DNA from: Thiemannella venezuelensis
GTDB lineage: Bacteria; Actinomycetota; Actinomycetes; Streptosporangiales; Streptosporangiaceae
Length of the DNA: 64,000 nucleotides
Assembly: GCF_014203605.1 (NCBI RefSeq)
Contig: NZ_JACHJJ010000013.1
Location: 124,001 to 188,000 of the forward strand
Direction of reading: 5' to 3'
This document shows, piece by piece, positions 1 through 8,692 of the stretch (its first letter is position 1; the number at the start of each line of letters is the position of its first letter). The notes below the pieces were generated by a model. That model made no database searches. It was not told where the DNA came from and saw nothing but the letters and a program-made list of their open reading frames with translations. Both the position numbers and the translations under genes were made by a program.

Positions 1-500
1 CGGCCCGGGGTCAGCCCGAGGGCCGAGTCGAGCGCGAACCGTCCCGGCGGGAACCAGGCGACGATCACGCCGAGCGCGAAGAGGCCGAAGTCCCGCAGGA
101 TGTCGATGAGGTAGCTGGGCTCCTCTCCCGCCGCGAGCTGGCCGCCGCCGCCGAAGCAGCCGCAGTCGATCCGCAGGCCGCGCGCCCAGACGGAGGCGAT
201 GCCGACGACGAACGCCAGCATGAGCAGTGCGGAGACGACACCTGCGACCCGGGTGAGCAGCCCGACGACCAGCAGCACCCCGATGACGATCTCCAGGATG
301 GGCAGGCCGTACCCGACCGCCGTGGCGAGCGAGTCGGGGAGCAACTGGTACGCCTTGACCGCCTCGACCGACAGGACGGGGGTGCCGATCTTCCCGCCGC
401 CGGCGATGATCAGCACGGCCGCCAGGACCAGCCGCGAAACGGTCGTCACCCAGGGTAGCGCCGAACGCAGCCTCGAAGGCTCAGGCTTGTCAGAAGTCAC
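1..500 (-). CDS. MauE/DoxX-like redox-associated membrane protein (3' end outside window)
   Basis: Read from a GTG at 500, with an AGGAG-like site upstream, the frame stays open to the window edge (about 166 residues). It shows four hydrophobic stretches: near residues 17-38, 60-85, 88-107 and around 140. A RIDCGCFGGGG segment lies after the third. That small Cys loop in a four-helix protein is typical of the MauE/DoxX-like family, which is thought to deliver reducing power to envelope thiol partners; no catalytic assay is implied. It runs in the same direction as trpCBA, with the AraC gene and a rearrangement scar between. A thioredoxin-like partner, common beside this family, is not visible here. 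Family assignment is good; the substrate is unknown. Confidence 0.75.
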   Translation of the reverse strand, partial: MTSDKPEPSRLRSALPWVTTVSRLVLAAVLIIAGGGKIGTPVLSVEAVKAYQLLPDSLATAVGYGLPILEIVIGVLLVVGLLTRVAGVVSALLMLAFVVGIASVWARGLRIDCGCFGGGGQLAAGEEPSYLIDILRDFGLFALGVIVAWFPPGRFALDSALGLTPG

Positions 501-605
501 GACGGTAATCGTCTCCTATTCCGCACCCCGGGCGTGGTGATTGTCCGTGGATGGGCACAACAGCTGAGGGAAACCCCATCACGGGCCGGATAAGTGCCTG
601 ATAAG

Positions 606-1457
606 TCAGCCCGCGGAGGCGGGCCCGCGGAACTGCTGGGCCCGGAACCCGCTCGGCGGCAGGCCGACCCGGCGGGTGAACACGCGGGTGAAGTACGCCG
701 GGTCGTCGTAGCCGACCCGGCGGGCGATGGAGGCCACCGGCAGGTCGGCGGTGGCCAGTAGTTCCTTGGCCCGGTTCAGCCGGGCCGTCAGCAGGTAGTC
801 CTTGGGCGTGCATCCGGCCAGCCGCCGCACGACCCGGCGCAGGTCTGTGACCGGCATGTCCAGCCGGCGGGCGTGCTCGGCGACCGAGACGGGCAGGCAG
901 GCGTCGCGTGCCAGGCGCTCCAGGACGGGCTCTCCGTGCCGGTCCTCTCCCGCGCGGGCCCGCCGCAGGGCGACCAGCACCTCGTGCACCATCGCGGAGG
1001 TCTCCACCTCGAGATAGGGGCTGCCCCGGCGGCAGGCCCCGACGATCCGCGCGATGGCGTGGCGGGCGGCCTCGGCGTCGCCCAGCGGGACGACCGGCTC
1101 GCCGGGGTCGATGAACCCGAGGTCAGTGTAGGCCGCCACGGCCGGTCCGGTGAAGTCGACGAACCATTCCGTCCAGCCCGGGTCGTGCGGGGCGTAGTGG
1201 TGCGGGACTCCGGGGAAGAGCCAGAGCACCGCCGGGGTCCGTACCTCGGCGCGCGGGCCGCCCGCGTGGGAGAACCAGCCGGAGCCCTCGGTGACGAGCA
1301 CCGCCACGTGGTTGTCCAGGACGCGCGGGCCGACGGTGGGCAGGCGGCCGTACTGGGTGCCGACGCCGAGGCAGACCAGGCCGAGCCTGCGGTGGGCGGG
1401 ACCGGGCGGCAGGTAGTGCCACCACTGCCGCGGCCCCGGTGCCGGCCTCACCGTCAT
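606..1457 (-). CDS. AraC-family transcriptional regulator
   Basis: This 283-residue protein starts at the ATG at 1457, preceded by a GAGGGG-type ribosome site. The frame is open much further upstream, but that extension reads antisense through the beta-galactosidase gene and is not protein-like. Residues about 20-120 form a cupin-like AraC sensor domain (GSGWFSHAGG, LWLFPGVPHHYAP). Residues about 185-275 hold two helix-turn-helix motifs, with the conserved second one IARRVGYDDPAYFTRVFTRR. It is divergent from the truncated GH35 gene at 1539, 81 bp away, so it probably once controlled that sugar-utilisation gene. With that target now broken, its role is uncertain. Confidence 0.88.
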   Translation of the reverse strand: MTVRPAPGPRQWWHYLPPGPAHRRLGLVCLGVGTQYGRLPTVGPRVLDNHVAVLVTEGSGWFSHAGGPRAEVRTPAVLWLFPGVPHHYAPHDPGWTEWFVDFTGPAVAAYTDLGFIDPGEPVVPLGDAEAARHAIARIVGACRRGSPYLEVETSAMVHEVLVALRRARAGEDRHGEPVLERLARDACLPVSVAEHARRLDMPVTDLRRVVRRLAGCTPKDYLLTARLNRAKELLATADLPVASIARRVGYDDPAYFTRVFTRRVGLPPSGFRAQQFRGPASAG

Positions 1458-1538
1458 CGGCACCCGCCCCTCAAATCCAACAACCGCCCGACGTTTGTCC
1501 ATGGCCGCGCCCCGGCTCGGTGGGCAGGCTGGGCGGCT

Positions 1539-2441
1539 ATGACCTGGGAAATCGTAACCGAAGCACGATACGGACGACATTTCGCGATCGACGGGGAGAG
1601 CTTCCGGCTGGACGGGGCGGAGTTCCGCGTGCTGTCGGGGGCACTGCACTACTTCCGGGTCCGTCCCGAGCAGTGGGCGCACCGGCTGCGGACGCTGCGC
1701 GCGATGGGCCTGAACACGGTGGAGACCTACGTCCCGTGGAACCTGCACGAGCCGCGCCCGGGTGAGATGCGCCGCCTGGAGGAGCTGGACGCCTTCCTCG
1801 CCGAGGCCGCCCGGGCGGACCTGCTGGCGATCGTCCGGCCGGGGCCGTACATCTGCGCCGGGTGGGACAACGGCGGTTTGCCGTCCTGGCTGACCGGAGC
1901 GCTGGGCCGCCGGGTGCGCACCCGCGCCCCGGGGTATCTGGCCCGCGTGGACCGGTTCTTCGACGCGCTGATCCCTCTCGTCGCCCGGCACCAGGTGACC
2001 CGCGGCGGCAACGTGATCATGGTGCAGGTGGAGAACGAGTGCGGTTCCTACGGCAGCGACCGGGTCTACTTGCGGCACCTGGCCGACGGGCTGGTCGCGC
2101 GGGGGGTGGAGGTGCCGCTGTTCACCTCCGGCGGCCCGGAGGACCACATGCTCACCGGCGGTTCGATCCCGGGGGTGCTCGCCACGGTGAAGTTCGGTTC
2201 CGATCCCGAGGAGGCGTTCGCGGTCCTGCGCCGCCACCGTCCGGGCGAGCCCCTGCTCTGCATGGAGTTCTGGAACGGCTGGTTCGACCGCTGGGGGCGC
2301 GGACACGTCACCCGGGACCCCGTGGACGCGGCGGTCAGCGAGAGCCCGACCAGCGCGGCGGCCGCGCCCGTCTTCGTCAGCTTTCCCATCGTCGTTTCCC
2401 TCTCGGTCACGCGGGCTCCGGCTGGCGTTCGATGCCGGTAA
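1539..2441 (+). pseudogene. GH35 beta-galactosidase, 3'-truncated
   Basis: From the ATG at 1539 the frame encodes the N-terminal part of a glycoside hydrolase family 35 beta-galactosidase. The recognisable stretches are LSGALHYFRVRPEQW, GLNTVETYVPWNLHEP, GPYICAGWDNGGLP and VENECGSYG (acid/base Glu), then LLCMEFWNGW (nucleophile Glu). Recognisable GH35 sequence stops at about 2338 (TRDPVDAAV), near residue 267. Full-length members have roughly 580 residues or more, so the rest of the barrel and the beta domains are gone. The last ~34 codons to 2441 read antisense through the start of another gene. Both catalytic Glu remain, but the fold cannot be complete, so I call it a pseudogene. Confidence 0.85.
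2330..2389 (-). pseudogene. 5' fragment of a secreted-protein gene (signal peptide only)
   Basis: On the minus strand an ATG at 2389 follows a GAGAGGGA site and encodes MGKLTKTGAAAALVGLSLTA. This is a typical signal peptide: a basic n-region, then an Ala/Leu-rich core. About 20 codons in, the sequence runs into the antisense of the GH35 gene and stops looking like a protein. The mature domain is therefore missing and its identity cannot be judged. The gene was cut at the same junction (about 2327-2340) that removed the GH35 3' end, which points to a single deletion or rearrangement. Confidence 0.6.
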
Positions 2442-2536
2442 CCCTGTCGCGATCGCGCGGAGGGGACCATGGACAAACAATCGCGGACTCTTGCACTTAT
2501 GTGCGTGGGAAAGCCGGGATCCGAACAGAAACGAAA

Positions 2537-2566
2537 AGTGCGGCCGTCTTGTCGGACGGCCGCACT
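2537..2566 (-). terminator. Intrinsic terminator after trpA
   Basis: A perfect 12-bp inverted repeat (AGTGCGGCCGTC, 6-nt loop, GACGGCCGCACT) lies 21 bp past the trpA stop. On the minus strand it is followed by TTTTCGTTTC, so it is oriented to end the trp transcript. The sequence 2390-2536 beyond it is non-coding apart from the upstream region of the truncated secreted gene. Confidence 0.85.
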
Positions 2567-2587
2567 CCAGACGAAACCCGTGGCGGG

Positions 2588-3382
2588 TCAGGCGCGGACA
2601 CCCGCCGCCAGCTCGGCGCCCAGCTCGCGCACGGCCGCCAGGCCGGCGGCCTCGTCGGGGGCGTCGAGGATGCGGCGGATGAACGCCGAGCCCACGATGA
2701 CGCCGTCGGCGTAGCCGGCCACCTCGGCGGCCTGCCTGCCGTTGCCGACGCCCAGGCCCACGCAGACCGGCAGGCCGGTGTGGGGACGGGTCCGCTCCAC
2801 CAGGCCCTGCGCGGCCGCGCCGACCGACTCGCGGGCGCCGGTGACGCCCATCAGCGAGGCCGCGTAGACGAACCCGGTGCAGCAGTCGGCGACGGCCTTG
2901 ATGCGCTCCTCGGTGGAGCTGGGGGCGACCAGGAAGACCGTGTCGATCCCGGCGTCGGCGCTGGCCTGCCGCCAGAGACCGGACTCCTCCGGGGTCAGGT
3001 CCGGGGTGATGGTGCCCACGCCGCCCGCGTCGGCCAGGTCACGGGCGAACCGCTCGGCCCCGTAGCGGTCGATCGGGTTCCAGTAGGTCATGACCAGGGT
3101 GGCGGCGCCGGTCTTGGCCACGCCCTCGACCGTGCGCAGCACGTCGGCGATGCGGGTGCCGTTGGTCAGGGCCCGGTGCACGGCGTCCTGGATCGTCGGC
3201 CCGTCCATGAGCGGGTCGGAGTACGGCAAGCCGATCTCGATCACGTCGCAGCCCGCCTCGACCATGGCGGTGGCGGCCGCGATCGCGCCGTCCTTGGTGG
3301 GGAATCCGGCGGGCAGGTAGCCGACGAGGGCGGCGCGATCGTCCGCCTTCGCCTTGGCGAACACCGTCTGGAGAGTCGTCAT
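2588..3382 (-). CDS. trpA: Tryptophan synthase alpha subunit
   Basis: This 264-residue TIM barrel cleaves indole-3-glycerol phosphate to indole and glyceraldehyde 3-phosphate; the indole is channelled to TrpB. The two catalytic acids sit at the classical positions, Glu49 (VIEIGLPYSDP) and Asp60 (LMDGPT). The phosphate-binding segment GLGVGNGRQ and the GVTGARES loop are also present. Length is normal for the family. It follows trpB by 73 bp, is the last gene of the trp unit, and is followed at once by an intrinsic terminator. It is cytoplasmic and acts as an alpha2beta2 complex with TrpB. Confidence 0.97.
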   Translation of the reverse strand: MTTLQTVFAKAKADDRAALVGYLPAGFPTKDGAIAAATAMVEAGCDVIEIGLPYSDPLMDGPTIQDAVHRALTNGTRIADVLRTVEGVAKTGAATLVMTYWNPIDRYGAERFARDLADAGGVGTITPDLTPEESGLWRQASADAGIDTVFLVAPSSTEERIKAVADCCTGFVYAASLMGVTGARESVGAAAQGLVERTRPHTGLPVCVGLGVGNGRQAAEVAGYADGVIVGSAFIRRILDAPDEAAGLAAVRELGAELAAGVRA

Positions 3383-3455
3383 TGTGTGTTCCGTTGCGGT
3401 TCGGGGCCTTCTCGATCCCCTCCGGAGCGGGACCGGAGGGGAAGCACGCCGGCTG

Positions 3456-4700
3456 TCAGAGGTTGAAGTATTTCATCGCGGTGCCCATGTCCTTGTCACC
3501 GCGCCCCGAGAGGTTGACCAGGATGGTCGCCTCGGAGCCCAGCTCGCGGCCGAGCTTGAGGGCGCCGGCGAGCGCGTGCGAGGACTCGATCGCCGGGATG
3601 ATGCCCTCGGTCCGGGCCAGCAGGGCGAAGGCCTCCATCGCCTCGGCGTCGGTGATGCCGTGGTAGGTGGCCCGGCCGCTGTCCTTCAGCCAGGCGTGCT
3701 CGGGGCCGACGCCGGGGTAGTCGAGGCCCGCCGAGATCGAGTGGGACTCGATCGTCTGCCCCTCCTCGTCCTGCAGGACGTAGGTGCGCGAACCGTGCAG
3801 CACGCCGACCGAGCCGGCCGTGAGGGTGAGCGCGTGCTCACCCGTCTCCAGGCCCCGGCCGCCGGCCTCGTAGCCGTGCAGCGCGACGTTCTGGTCGCCG
3901 ATGAACGCGTGGAAGATGCCGATCGCGTTCGAGCCGCCGCCGACGGCCGCGCAGACGGCGTCGGGCAGGGCGCCGGTCAGCTCCAGCATCTGGCGGCGGG
4001 CCTCGACACCGATGATCCGGGCGAAGTCGCGGACGATCTCGGGGAACGGGTGCGGGCCCGCGATCGTGCCGAACAGGTAGTGGGTGCTGTCGACGTTGGT
4101 GACCCAGTCGCGGAAGGCCTCGTTGATGGCGTCCTTGAGGGTCTTGCTGCCGTTGTGGACCGGGACGACGGTCGCGCCGAGCAGCTTCATCCGGGCGACG
4201 TTCAGCGCCTGGCGCTCGCAGTCGACGGCGCCCATGTAGATGACGCACTCCAGGCCCATCAGCGCGGCGGCGGTGGCGGTGGCCACGCCGTGCTGGCCGG
4301 CGCCGGTCTCGGCGATCACGCGGCTCTTGCCCAGGCGCTTGGTGAGCAGGGCCTGGCCGAGCACATTGTTGATCTTGTGGGCGCCGGTGTGGGTCAGGTC
4401 CTCGCGCTTGAGGATGATCCGGGCGCCGCCGGCCTGCTCGGCGAAGCGCGGGACCTCGGTGAGCGTGGTCGGCCGGCCGGCGTAGGTGCGCAGCAGGTGG
4501 TCGAACTCGCGCAGGAACGCGACGTCGTTCCTGGCCCGTTCGTACTCGGCCGCGACCTGGTCCAGCGCCGGGATGAGGGCCTCGGGCACATAGCGCCCGC
4601 CGAAGATCCCGAATTTTCCGTGCACGTCCGGGTCGTCGCCGTGCACGCCGTTTCCGGCGAGGTCCGCGGCGGTGAGGAGGGTTCCCTCTGTCGCAGTCAT
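3456..4700 (-). CDS. trpB: Tryptophan synthase beta subunit
   Basis: This PLP enzyme condenses indole with L-serine to give tryptophan. From the ATG at 4700 it has 414 residues. The PLP lysine is Lys109 in HTGAHKINN, the PLP phosphate loop is GGGSNAIG, and the C-terminal NLSGRGDKD is intact. A GTG at 4709 overlaps the trpC stop (GTGA), but it lies only 3 nt after the GAGGG ribosome site, whereas the ATG lies 12 nt after it; I prefer the ATG. Either way trpC and trpB are tightly coupled. The neighbours trpC and trpA confirm the role. Confidence 0.97.
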   Translation of the reverse strand: MTATEGTLLTAADLAGNGVHGDDPDVHGKFGIFGGRYVPEALIPALDQVAAEYERARNDVAFLREFDHLLRTYAGRPTTLTEVPRFAEQAGGARIILKREDLTHTGAHKINNVLGQALLTKRLGKSRVIAETGAGQHGVATATAAALMGLECVIYMGAVDCERQALNVARMKLLGATVVPVHNGSKTLKDAINEAFRDWVTNVDSTHYLFGTIAGPHPFPEIVRDFARIIGVEARRQMLELTGALPDAVCAAVGGGSNAIGIFHAFIGDQNVALHGYEAGGRGLETGEHALTLTAGSVGVLHGSRTYVLQDEEGQTIESHSISAGLDYPGVGPEHAWLKDSGRATYHGITDAEAMEAFALLARTEGIIPAIESSHALAGALKLGRELGSEATILVNLSGRGDKDMGTAMKYFNL

Positions 4701-4705
4701 GTGTC

Positions 4706-5515
4706 TCACTGTCCCTCGGGTCGGGATGCGGGGTGGGCTCCGGCGGTCACCAGGTCCACCACGGCGGCGCGCGGGTCCCTGCCGGTGACCAGGCTCTCGC
4801 CGACCAGGACGGCGTCGGCGCCGGCCCTGGCGTAGGCGAGCAGGTCGTGGGGGCCGCGCACGCCCGACTCGGCGATCTTGATGATGCCCTCGGGGATCTT
4901 CGGGGCCAGCGCGGCGAACACCTCGCGGTCCACCTCGAGGGTCTTGAGGTTCCGCGCGTTGATACCGATGATCTTGGCTCCGGCGTCGAGCGCCCGGTCG
5001 AGCTCCTCGGCGGTGTGCACCTCCACCAGCGGGGCCAGCCCGATCGACTCGGCCCGCTCGATGAGCGAGACCAGCGCGTTCTGGTCCAGCGCGGCCACGA
5101 TCAGCAGCGCCAGGTCGGCGCCGTAGGCGCGGGCCTCCCAGAGCTGGTAGGAGGTGACGATGAAGTCCTTGCGCAGCACCGGGATGTCGACCACGGTGCG
5201 CACCGCCGCCAGGTCGTCGAGGCTGCCGCCGAAGCGGCGCTGCTCGGTCAGCACGCTGATGACGTGCGCGCCGCCGGCCTCGTAGTCGGCGGCCAGGGCC
5301 GCCGGGTCGGCGATCGCGGCCAGCGCCCCCTTCGACGGGCTGGAGCGCTTCACCTCGGCGATGACCGCCACCTGGTCGCCGCCCAGCGCCTTGTAGGCGT
5401 CGCGGGGCGCGGGCGCGCGCTCGGCGCGCTCCTTCAGCTCGGCCAGCGAGACGGTCCGCTCCCGGTCCGCCAGATCGGCGCGGACCCCTTCGATGATGTC
5501 GTCCAGAACGCTCAT
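4706..5515 (-). CDS. trpC: Indole-3-glycerol-phosphate synthase
   Basis: This 269-residue single-domain TIM barrel closes the ring of carboxyphenylaminodeoxyribulose phosphate to indole-3-glycerol phosphate. Glu53 and Lys55 in [11 protein letters not shown] and the Lys of VLRKDFIV are the family catalytic residues. GINARNLKT and IAESGVRGP complete the signature. The ATG at 5515 has a GAGGGGGGC site and overlaps the stop of a 26-codon ORF (ATGA). No trpF is fused or nearby, in line with the dual HisA/TrpF enzyme PriA encoded at 23 kb. trpE, trpG and trpD are not in this window. Confidence 0.96.
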   Translation of the reverse strand: MSVLDDIIEGVRADLADRERTVSLAELKERAERAPAPRDAYKALGGDQVAVIAEVKRSSPSKGALAAIADPAALAADYEAGGAHVISVLTEQRRFGGSLDDLAAVRTVVDIPVLRKDFIVTSYQLWEARAYGADLALLIVAALDQNALVSLIERAESIGLAPLVEVHTAEELDRALDAGAKIIGINARNLKTLEVDREVFAALAPKIPEGIIKIAESGVRGPHDLLAYARAGADAVLVGESLVTGRDPRAAVVDLVTAGAHPASRPEGQ

Positions 5516-5592
5516 TTGCCCCCCTCGCGAAGCTCGTCGATCAAGTTCGCGGACACCGCCGTGTCCGCGGTCCGCTCGCTCCGCTCGCCCAC
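5512..5592 (-). CDS. Short ORF translationally coupled to trpC (26 codons)
   Basis: A GTG at 5592 follows GGGAGGGA by 7 nt, the best ribosome site in this region. It opens a 26-codon frame ([13 protein letters not shown]...LREGGK) whose TGA overlaps the trpC ATG as ATGA. There is no Trp codon, so it is not a classical Trp attenuator peptide. A perfect 9-bp inverted repeat (CGCGGACAC / GTGTCCGCG, 5548-5569) lies inside it. Translation of this ORF could set trpC translation by coupling, with the hairpin as a pausing element; that is inference. I do not recognise the peptide. Confidence 0.45.
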   Translation of the reverse strand: MGERSERTADTAVSANLIDELREGGK

Positions 5593-5682
5593 GAGTAGGT
5601 CCCTCCCGATCGATTGCCCTTGTCCCGCCGATGCTATCGGCCTGGCCGAGGTCAATCGGCCACGGGGTGAGCCGGGCGGCGG

Positions 5683-6108
5683 TCACGGCGCCAGGAACTC
5701 CCCGTGGGGCAGGTTCCGCGCCACCCAGAAAACGACCGTCAGCGCGAGCAGCGCCCATCCGTGCGCCGGCCGTACGGCCCCCGCCGGGACCGGCTCCCCC
5801 CGCCAGGACCGCAGCGCCCAGCGCCCCCACAGGACGGCCAGGAGCGGGACGGCCGCGACGACGAGCGGGTTCAGCCCCAGCGCCGTGACCGGGTCGCCGT
5901 GCGCGAGCGCGTGCACGGCCCGCAGACCTCCGCAGCCGGGGCAGTACAGCCCGGTCAGCACCAGGAACGGGCAGGACGGATAGTGACCGGGCTCGTTCGG
6001 GTCCACCGCGCCCACGAAGGCCACCGCGGCCCCCGCCGCCACCGCCGCGCCGAGCGGCACCGGCACGCTCCGCCACCGGGGACGCCCCGTCGGGGTCTTC
6101 CCCGTCAT
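5683..6108 (-). CDS. DUF2752 small membrane protein
   Basis: From the ATG at 6108 this is 141 residues with three to four hydrophobic segments and the DUF2752 hallmark [14 protein letters not shown] just after the first pair. Upstream in-frame codons back to a GTG at 6210 would add a Gly/Arg-rich tail and overlap the preceding gene, so I chose the ATG. DUF2752 proteins are integral membrane proteins of unknown function, often near DUF4190 genes as here. It lies in the run leading to trpCBA and may be co-transcribed. Confidence 0.8.
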   Translation of the reverse strand: MTGKTPTGRPRWRSVPVPLGAAVAAGAAVAFVGAVDPNEPGHYPSCPFLVLTGLYCPGCGGLRAVHALAHGDPVTALGLNPLVVAAVPLLAVLWGRWALRSWRGEPVPAGAVRPAHGWALLALTVVFWVARNLPHGEFLAP

Positions 6109-6196
6109 CGCCGGCCCGCCCGGGCCCGCCCGCCGCGACGGCCTGTCATCCGGCCACGATACCCGGCCGCTCCCGGCCGTGAGGGAGGTCCGCCCG

Positions 6197-6589
6197 TCAG
6201 TACTCGACACCGTAGCTGGCGGCGACCCCCAGCCCCCACCAGCCGAGCATCAGGGCGAAGACGAGCAGGAGCACGTAGCCGAGGATGCCGATGTAGGACA
6301 GGATCAGTCCGGCGATGCCCAGGCCGCGGCCCTCCTCGCCCGTCCGCTTGATCTGGTTCAGCGAGATGTGCCCGAGCACGATGCCCACGACCGAGGCGAG
6401 CCCGCAGGTGAAGAGCCCGACGATGCCCATGATCAGCGCGGCGATGGCCATCCCGTTGTTGCCGGCGGGCTGCTTGGGGCCGTAGCCGTAGGGGTCGTAG
6501 CCGCCCCCGGGAGGACCGTAACCGCCGGGAGGACCGTAACCGCCACCCGGAGGCGGCCCATACCCACCCGACTGATTGCCATAACTCAT
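6197..6589 (-). CDS. DUF4190 membrane protein with Gly/Pro/Tyr-rich head
   Basis: This 130-residue protein starts at an ATG after AAAGGGG. Residues 1-45 are a low-complexity GYGPPGG-repeat head, likely cytosolic and disordered. Two hydrophobic segments follow with the DUF4190 core (MAIAALIMGIVGLFTCGLAS, GIVLGHISLNQIKRTGEEGRG, GLILSYIGI). Function is unknown; the family is common in actinobacteria and often precedes DUF2752 genes. It ends 89 bp before the chosen DUF2752 start and probably heads the unit that continues into trpC. Confidence 0.82.
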   Translation of the reverse strand: MSYGNQSGGYGPPPGGGYGPPGGYGPPGGGYDPYGYGPKQPAGNNGMAIAALIMGIVGLFTCGLASVVGIVLGHISLNQIKRTGEEGRGLGIAGLILSYIGILGYVLLLVFALMLGWWGLGVAASYGVEY

Positions 6590-6925
6590 GATGAATCCCC
6601 TTTTATCCGCGTTATGGGCGGAAGCTTAGCGACAACACATCTCCGCTGAAGATCCTCGACCGCGCTGCGGGCGAATTGCGGCTCCTCCCTGTCGGTGAAC
6701 GATTCGCAGAAGCGTCTCACGTCCTGCACCAGGATGGACTGCCGCCGGAACTCACCGCATGATTCGGGTGATCGGGCGGCGGAGTCTCCGAGGCGGGGAC
6801 GCCCTCCGGAAATCCCAATGATCATAAAACGGCCGCGGCGGGCGGATCACCGATATGCCGTTCCCTCCTGGAACGACCGCGCCGTCCCCGGACGGCTCCC
6901 GTACGGCGGGCGCACGCGGACGGCG
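6590..6925. other. Gap without a supported gene
   Basis: This 336-bp stretch separates the TIGR02234 gene from the DUF4190 gene. It is less GC-rich between 6600 and 6850. A 79-codon minus-strand frame (6586-6825) overlaps the DUF4190 start, lacks a ribosome site and has no recognisable domain. The region probably holds the promoter of the DUF4190-DUF2752-trp unit (TAACGC and TAAGCT elements within 45 bp of the DUF4190 start); I cannot pin down a -35. Confidence 0.5.
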
Positions 6926-7570
6926 CTAACCCCGCCGGCCCCCGTCCGGATCGGCAGCGGGGTCGGCAGCGGGGTCGGCAGTGGGGTCGGCGCCGCGGTC
7001 GAGCGCGTCCCACAGCGCCCGGTCGGTCACCGGTCCCGCGGCGGGCCCGGCCGCCGTACCGGGCCCCGCCTCCCGGCGGTCGTACCGGGCGGACATGCCC
7101 GGCCACCGGCCGCCCCGCAGCACGGCGGCGGCTCCCGCGGCCAGCAGGACCAGCCCGCCCGCGGCGGCGGCCGCCGGCCAGCCCCAGCGGACCTCGGCCG
7201 AGAACAGGCCGACGCCCGTCGGGCCGGTCAGCTTCTCGACGCCGGCCCTGGCCAGGGCCGCCTGACCGGTGCCGGCCCAGACTCCGGCGGCCACGCCCGC
7301 CCCGCACAGCGCGATCACCGCGCCGACGGCCCGGCGCGGCCACCCGCGTGTGGCGAGCACCGCGACCACCGCCGCGAGGGCGGCCAGCGCCACCGGGCCC
7401 AGGAAGGGCGCCAGCTCGGCGCCCGCCAGCGGGACCGGCTCGGCGCCGCCCCCCGCCGGGTCGCCTCCGGTGTCGAGCACGGCCCAGTCGCGCCCGGCGG
7501 CCAGGAGCACCAGCCCGGCGCCCGCCGCGCACGCGGGCACCCAGGCCCACAGCTCCCGCCGGGCGTTCAC
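6926..7570 (-). CDS. Trp biosynthesis-associated membrane protein (TIGR02234)
   Basis: This 214-residue protein has four hydrophobic segments (about residues 8-26, 55-72, 80-100 and 135-152). It matches the actinobacterial family repeatedly found in trp operons (Trp_oprn_chp). Its function is not established. The C-terminus is a short acidic repeat, [14 protein letters not shown], encoded by tandem GC-rich units at about 6945-6985. The GTG start at 7570 overlaps the hisI stop (GTGA), so it is coupled to hisI. Confidence 0.88.
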   Translation of the reverse strand: MNARRELWAWVPACAAGAGLVLLAAGRDWAVLDTGGDPAGGGAEPVPLAGAELAPFLGPVALAALAAVVAVLATRGWPRRAVGAVIALCGAGVAAGVWAGTGQAALARAGVEKLTGPTGVGLFSAEVRWGWPAAAAAGGLVLLAAGAAAVLRGGRWPGMSARYDRREAGPGTAAGPAAGPVTDRALWDALDRGADPTADPAADPAADPDGGRRG

Positions 7571-7914
7571 GCCGGGGCCACCGCGAGCTCGTCGGCGTCG
7601 AAGCAGGTCCGGTCGCCGGTGTGGCAGGCCGCGCCGACCTGGTCCACCTTGAGCAGGATCGTGTCGCCGTCGCAGTCGAGGGCCGCCGACCTGACGTGCT
7701 GGACGTGGCCGGAGGTGTCGCCCTTCACCCAGTAGGAGCCCCGGCTGCGCGACCAGTAGGTGGCCCGGCCGGTGGTGAGCGTGCGGTGCAGGGCCTCGTC
7801 GTCCATCCAGGCGAGCATCAGCACCTCGCCGGTGTCGTACTGCTGGACGACGGCGGGCACCAGCCCGTCGGCGGTGCGCTTCAGTCGGGCCGCGATCGCG
7901 GGGTCAAGGGGCAT
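7567..7914 (-). CDS. hisI: Phosphoribosyl-AMP cyclohydrolase
   Basis: This 115-residue enzyme opens the purine ring of phosphoribosyl-AMP in the third step of histidine synthesis. Metal-site residues are visible: Asp80-Cys81-Asp82-x-Asp84 (ALDCDGDT), Cys97 (GAACHTG) and Cys104 (DRTCF). It is the cyclohydrolase alone; the HisE pyrophosphatase is not fused. I chose the ATG at 7914 over the TTG at 7932. The start overlaps the end of the Cache-domain gene by 11 nt, and the stop overlaps the next gene, so it is in an operon. It lies 14 kb from the main his cluster. Confidence 0.95.
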   Translation of the reverse strand: MPLDPAIAARLKRTADGLVPAVVQQYDTGEVLMLAWMDDEALHRTLTTGRATYWSRSRGSYWVKGDTSGHVQHVRSAALDCDGDTILLKVDQVGAACHTGDRTCFDADELAVAPA

Positions 7915-8662
7915 GCGGCAATTGTGCCGCAACCAGGGCCAGGGGCAGGTCCCGGCACGGGTGGGCGGCCGTCGCCGGGGCTCCCCGGAAGACCGATCCG
8001 GCCAGGTGCCTGGCCGTGGTGGAGGCCACCACCCGGCCCTGCCGGTTGACCAGGAACGCCGGGCCCGGCACCCGGCGCAGCACCGGCAGCACGGCGACCT
8101 CGAAGCGGCGCACGAACACGTCGGCCGCGGCGACCCCCAGGAACTCCCCGTCCCTGCGCACCGGCACCGAGAAGGTCAGCGAGTACTCGTCGGTGCACAG
8201 GAAGTCCACGTACGGCCCGGCGAGCGTGTGCTCCTCGCCCGAGCGCGGCCCGGAGAACCAGTCCCAGTGCGAGTAGTCGTAGAAGGCGCTGCTGGCCGGG
8301 TCCATGTCCCTGACCAGGCGCACGGGATCGCCCGAGGGACCCTCCTGCCACCATTCGAGGTACCAGGGGGCGTCGGCGAGCAGGCCGGGCGCGGCGATGA
8401 AGCCGATCCCGGAGACCAGGCCCCCGAGGCGGGGCAGGAGCAGCGGGCGCAGCCCGGCCAGGTCGCCGCTGACCGGTGCCGGGCCCACGGTCGCGAGCAC
8501 GGCGCCGCGCACCTGGTGGAGCGCGCCGAAGACGCCCTCCGCGATCTCCCCGACCGCGGCGGCCGCCCCGGCCGCCGTACCGCTCACCGCGCCGCCCGCG
8601 GCGCCCGCGGCGCCGCTCCCGCTCGCCGCGCCGGGTGCCGGCAGCGTCCGGAACTCACCCAC
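7904..8662 (-). CDS. Cache-domain sensor-like protein
   Basis: This 252-residue protein has an Ala/Gly-rich N-terminus. A Cache-like fold spans roughly residues 90-250 ([50 protein letters not shown]). There is no clear signal peptide or membrane helix, and no output domain, so it is unlike a normal chemoreceptor. Cache domains bind small ligands such as amines and amino acids. It sits between a GntR regulator and, divergently, a complete polyamine-type ABC importer, suggesting it senses or buffers the same ligand; this is inference. Start is a GTG at 8662; hisI overlaps its end. Confidence 0.72.
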   Translation of the reverse strand: MGEFRTLPAPGAASGSGAAGAAGGAVSGTAAGAAAAVGEIAEGVFGALHQVRGAVLATVGPAPVSGDLAGLRPLLLPRLGGLVSGIGFIAAPGLLADAPWYLEWWQEGPSGDPVRLVRDMDPASSAFYDYSHWDWFSGPRSGEEHTLAGPYVDFLCTDEYSLTFSVPVRRDGEFLGVAAADVFVRRFEVAVLPVLRRVPGPAFLVNRQGRVVASTTARHLAGSVFRGAPATAAHPCRDLPLALVAAQLPHAP

Positions 8663-8692
8663 GTCGATCCACCACCCTAGGCACGCTGACGC

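Noticed and set aside
606-2480. A 624-codon minus-strand frame covering the AraC gene and the antisense of GH35
   Set aside because: Only the part from 1457 downward is protein-like; the rest is antisense of the GH35 fragment in GC-rich DNA.
2469-2714. A plus-strand frame with a good GAGGGG site at 2469
   Set aside because: It runs through the trp terminator hairpin and antisense into trpA; no domain seen.
6586-6825. A 79-codon minus-strand frame before the DUF4190 gene
   Set aside because: No ribosome site, overlaps the next start, no recognisable domain.
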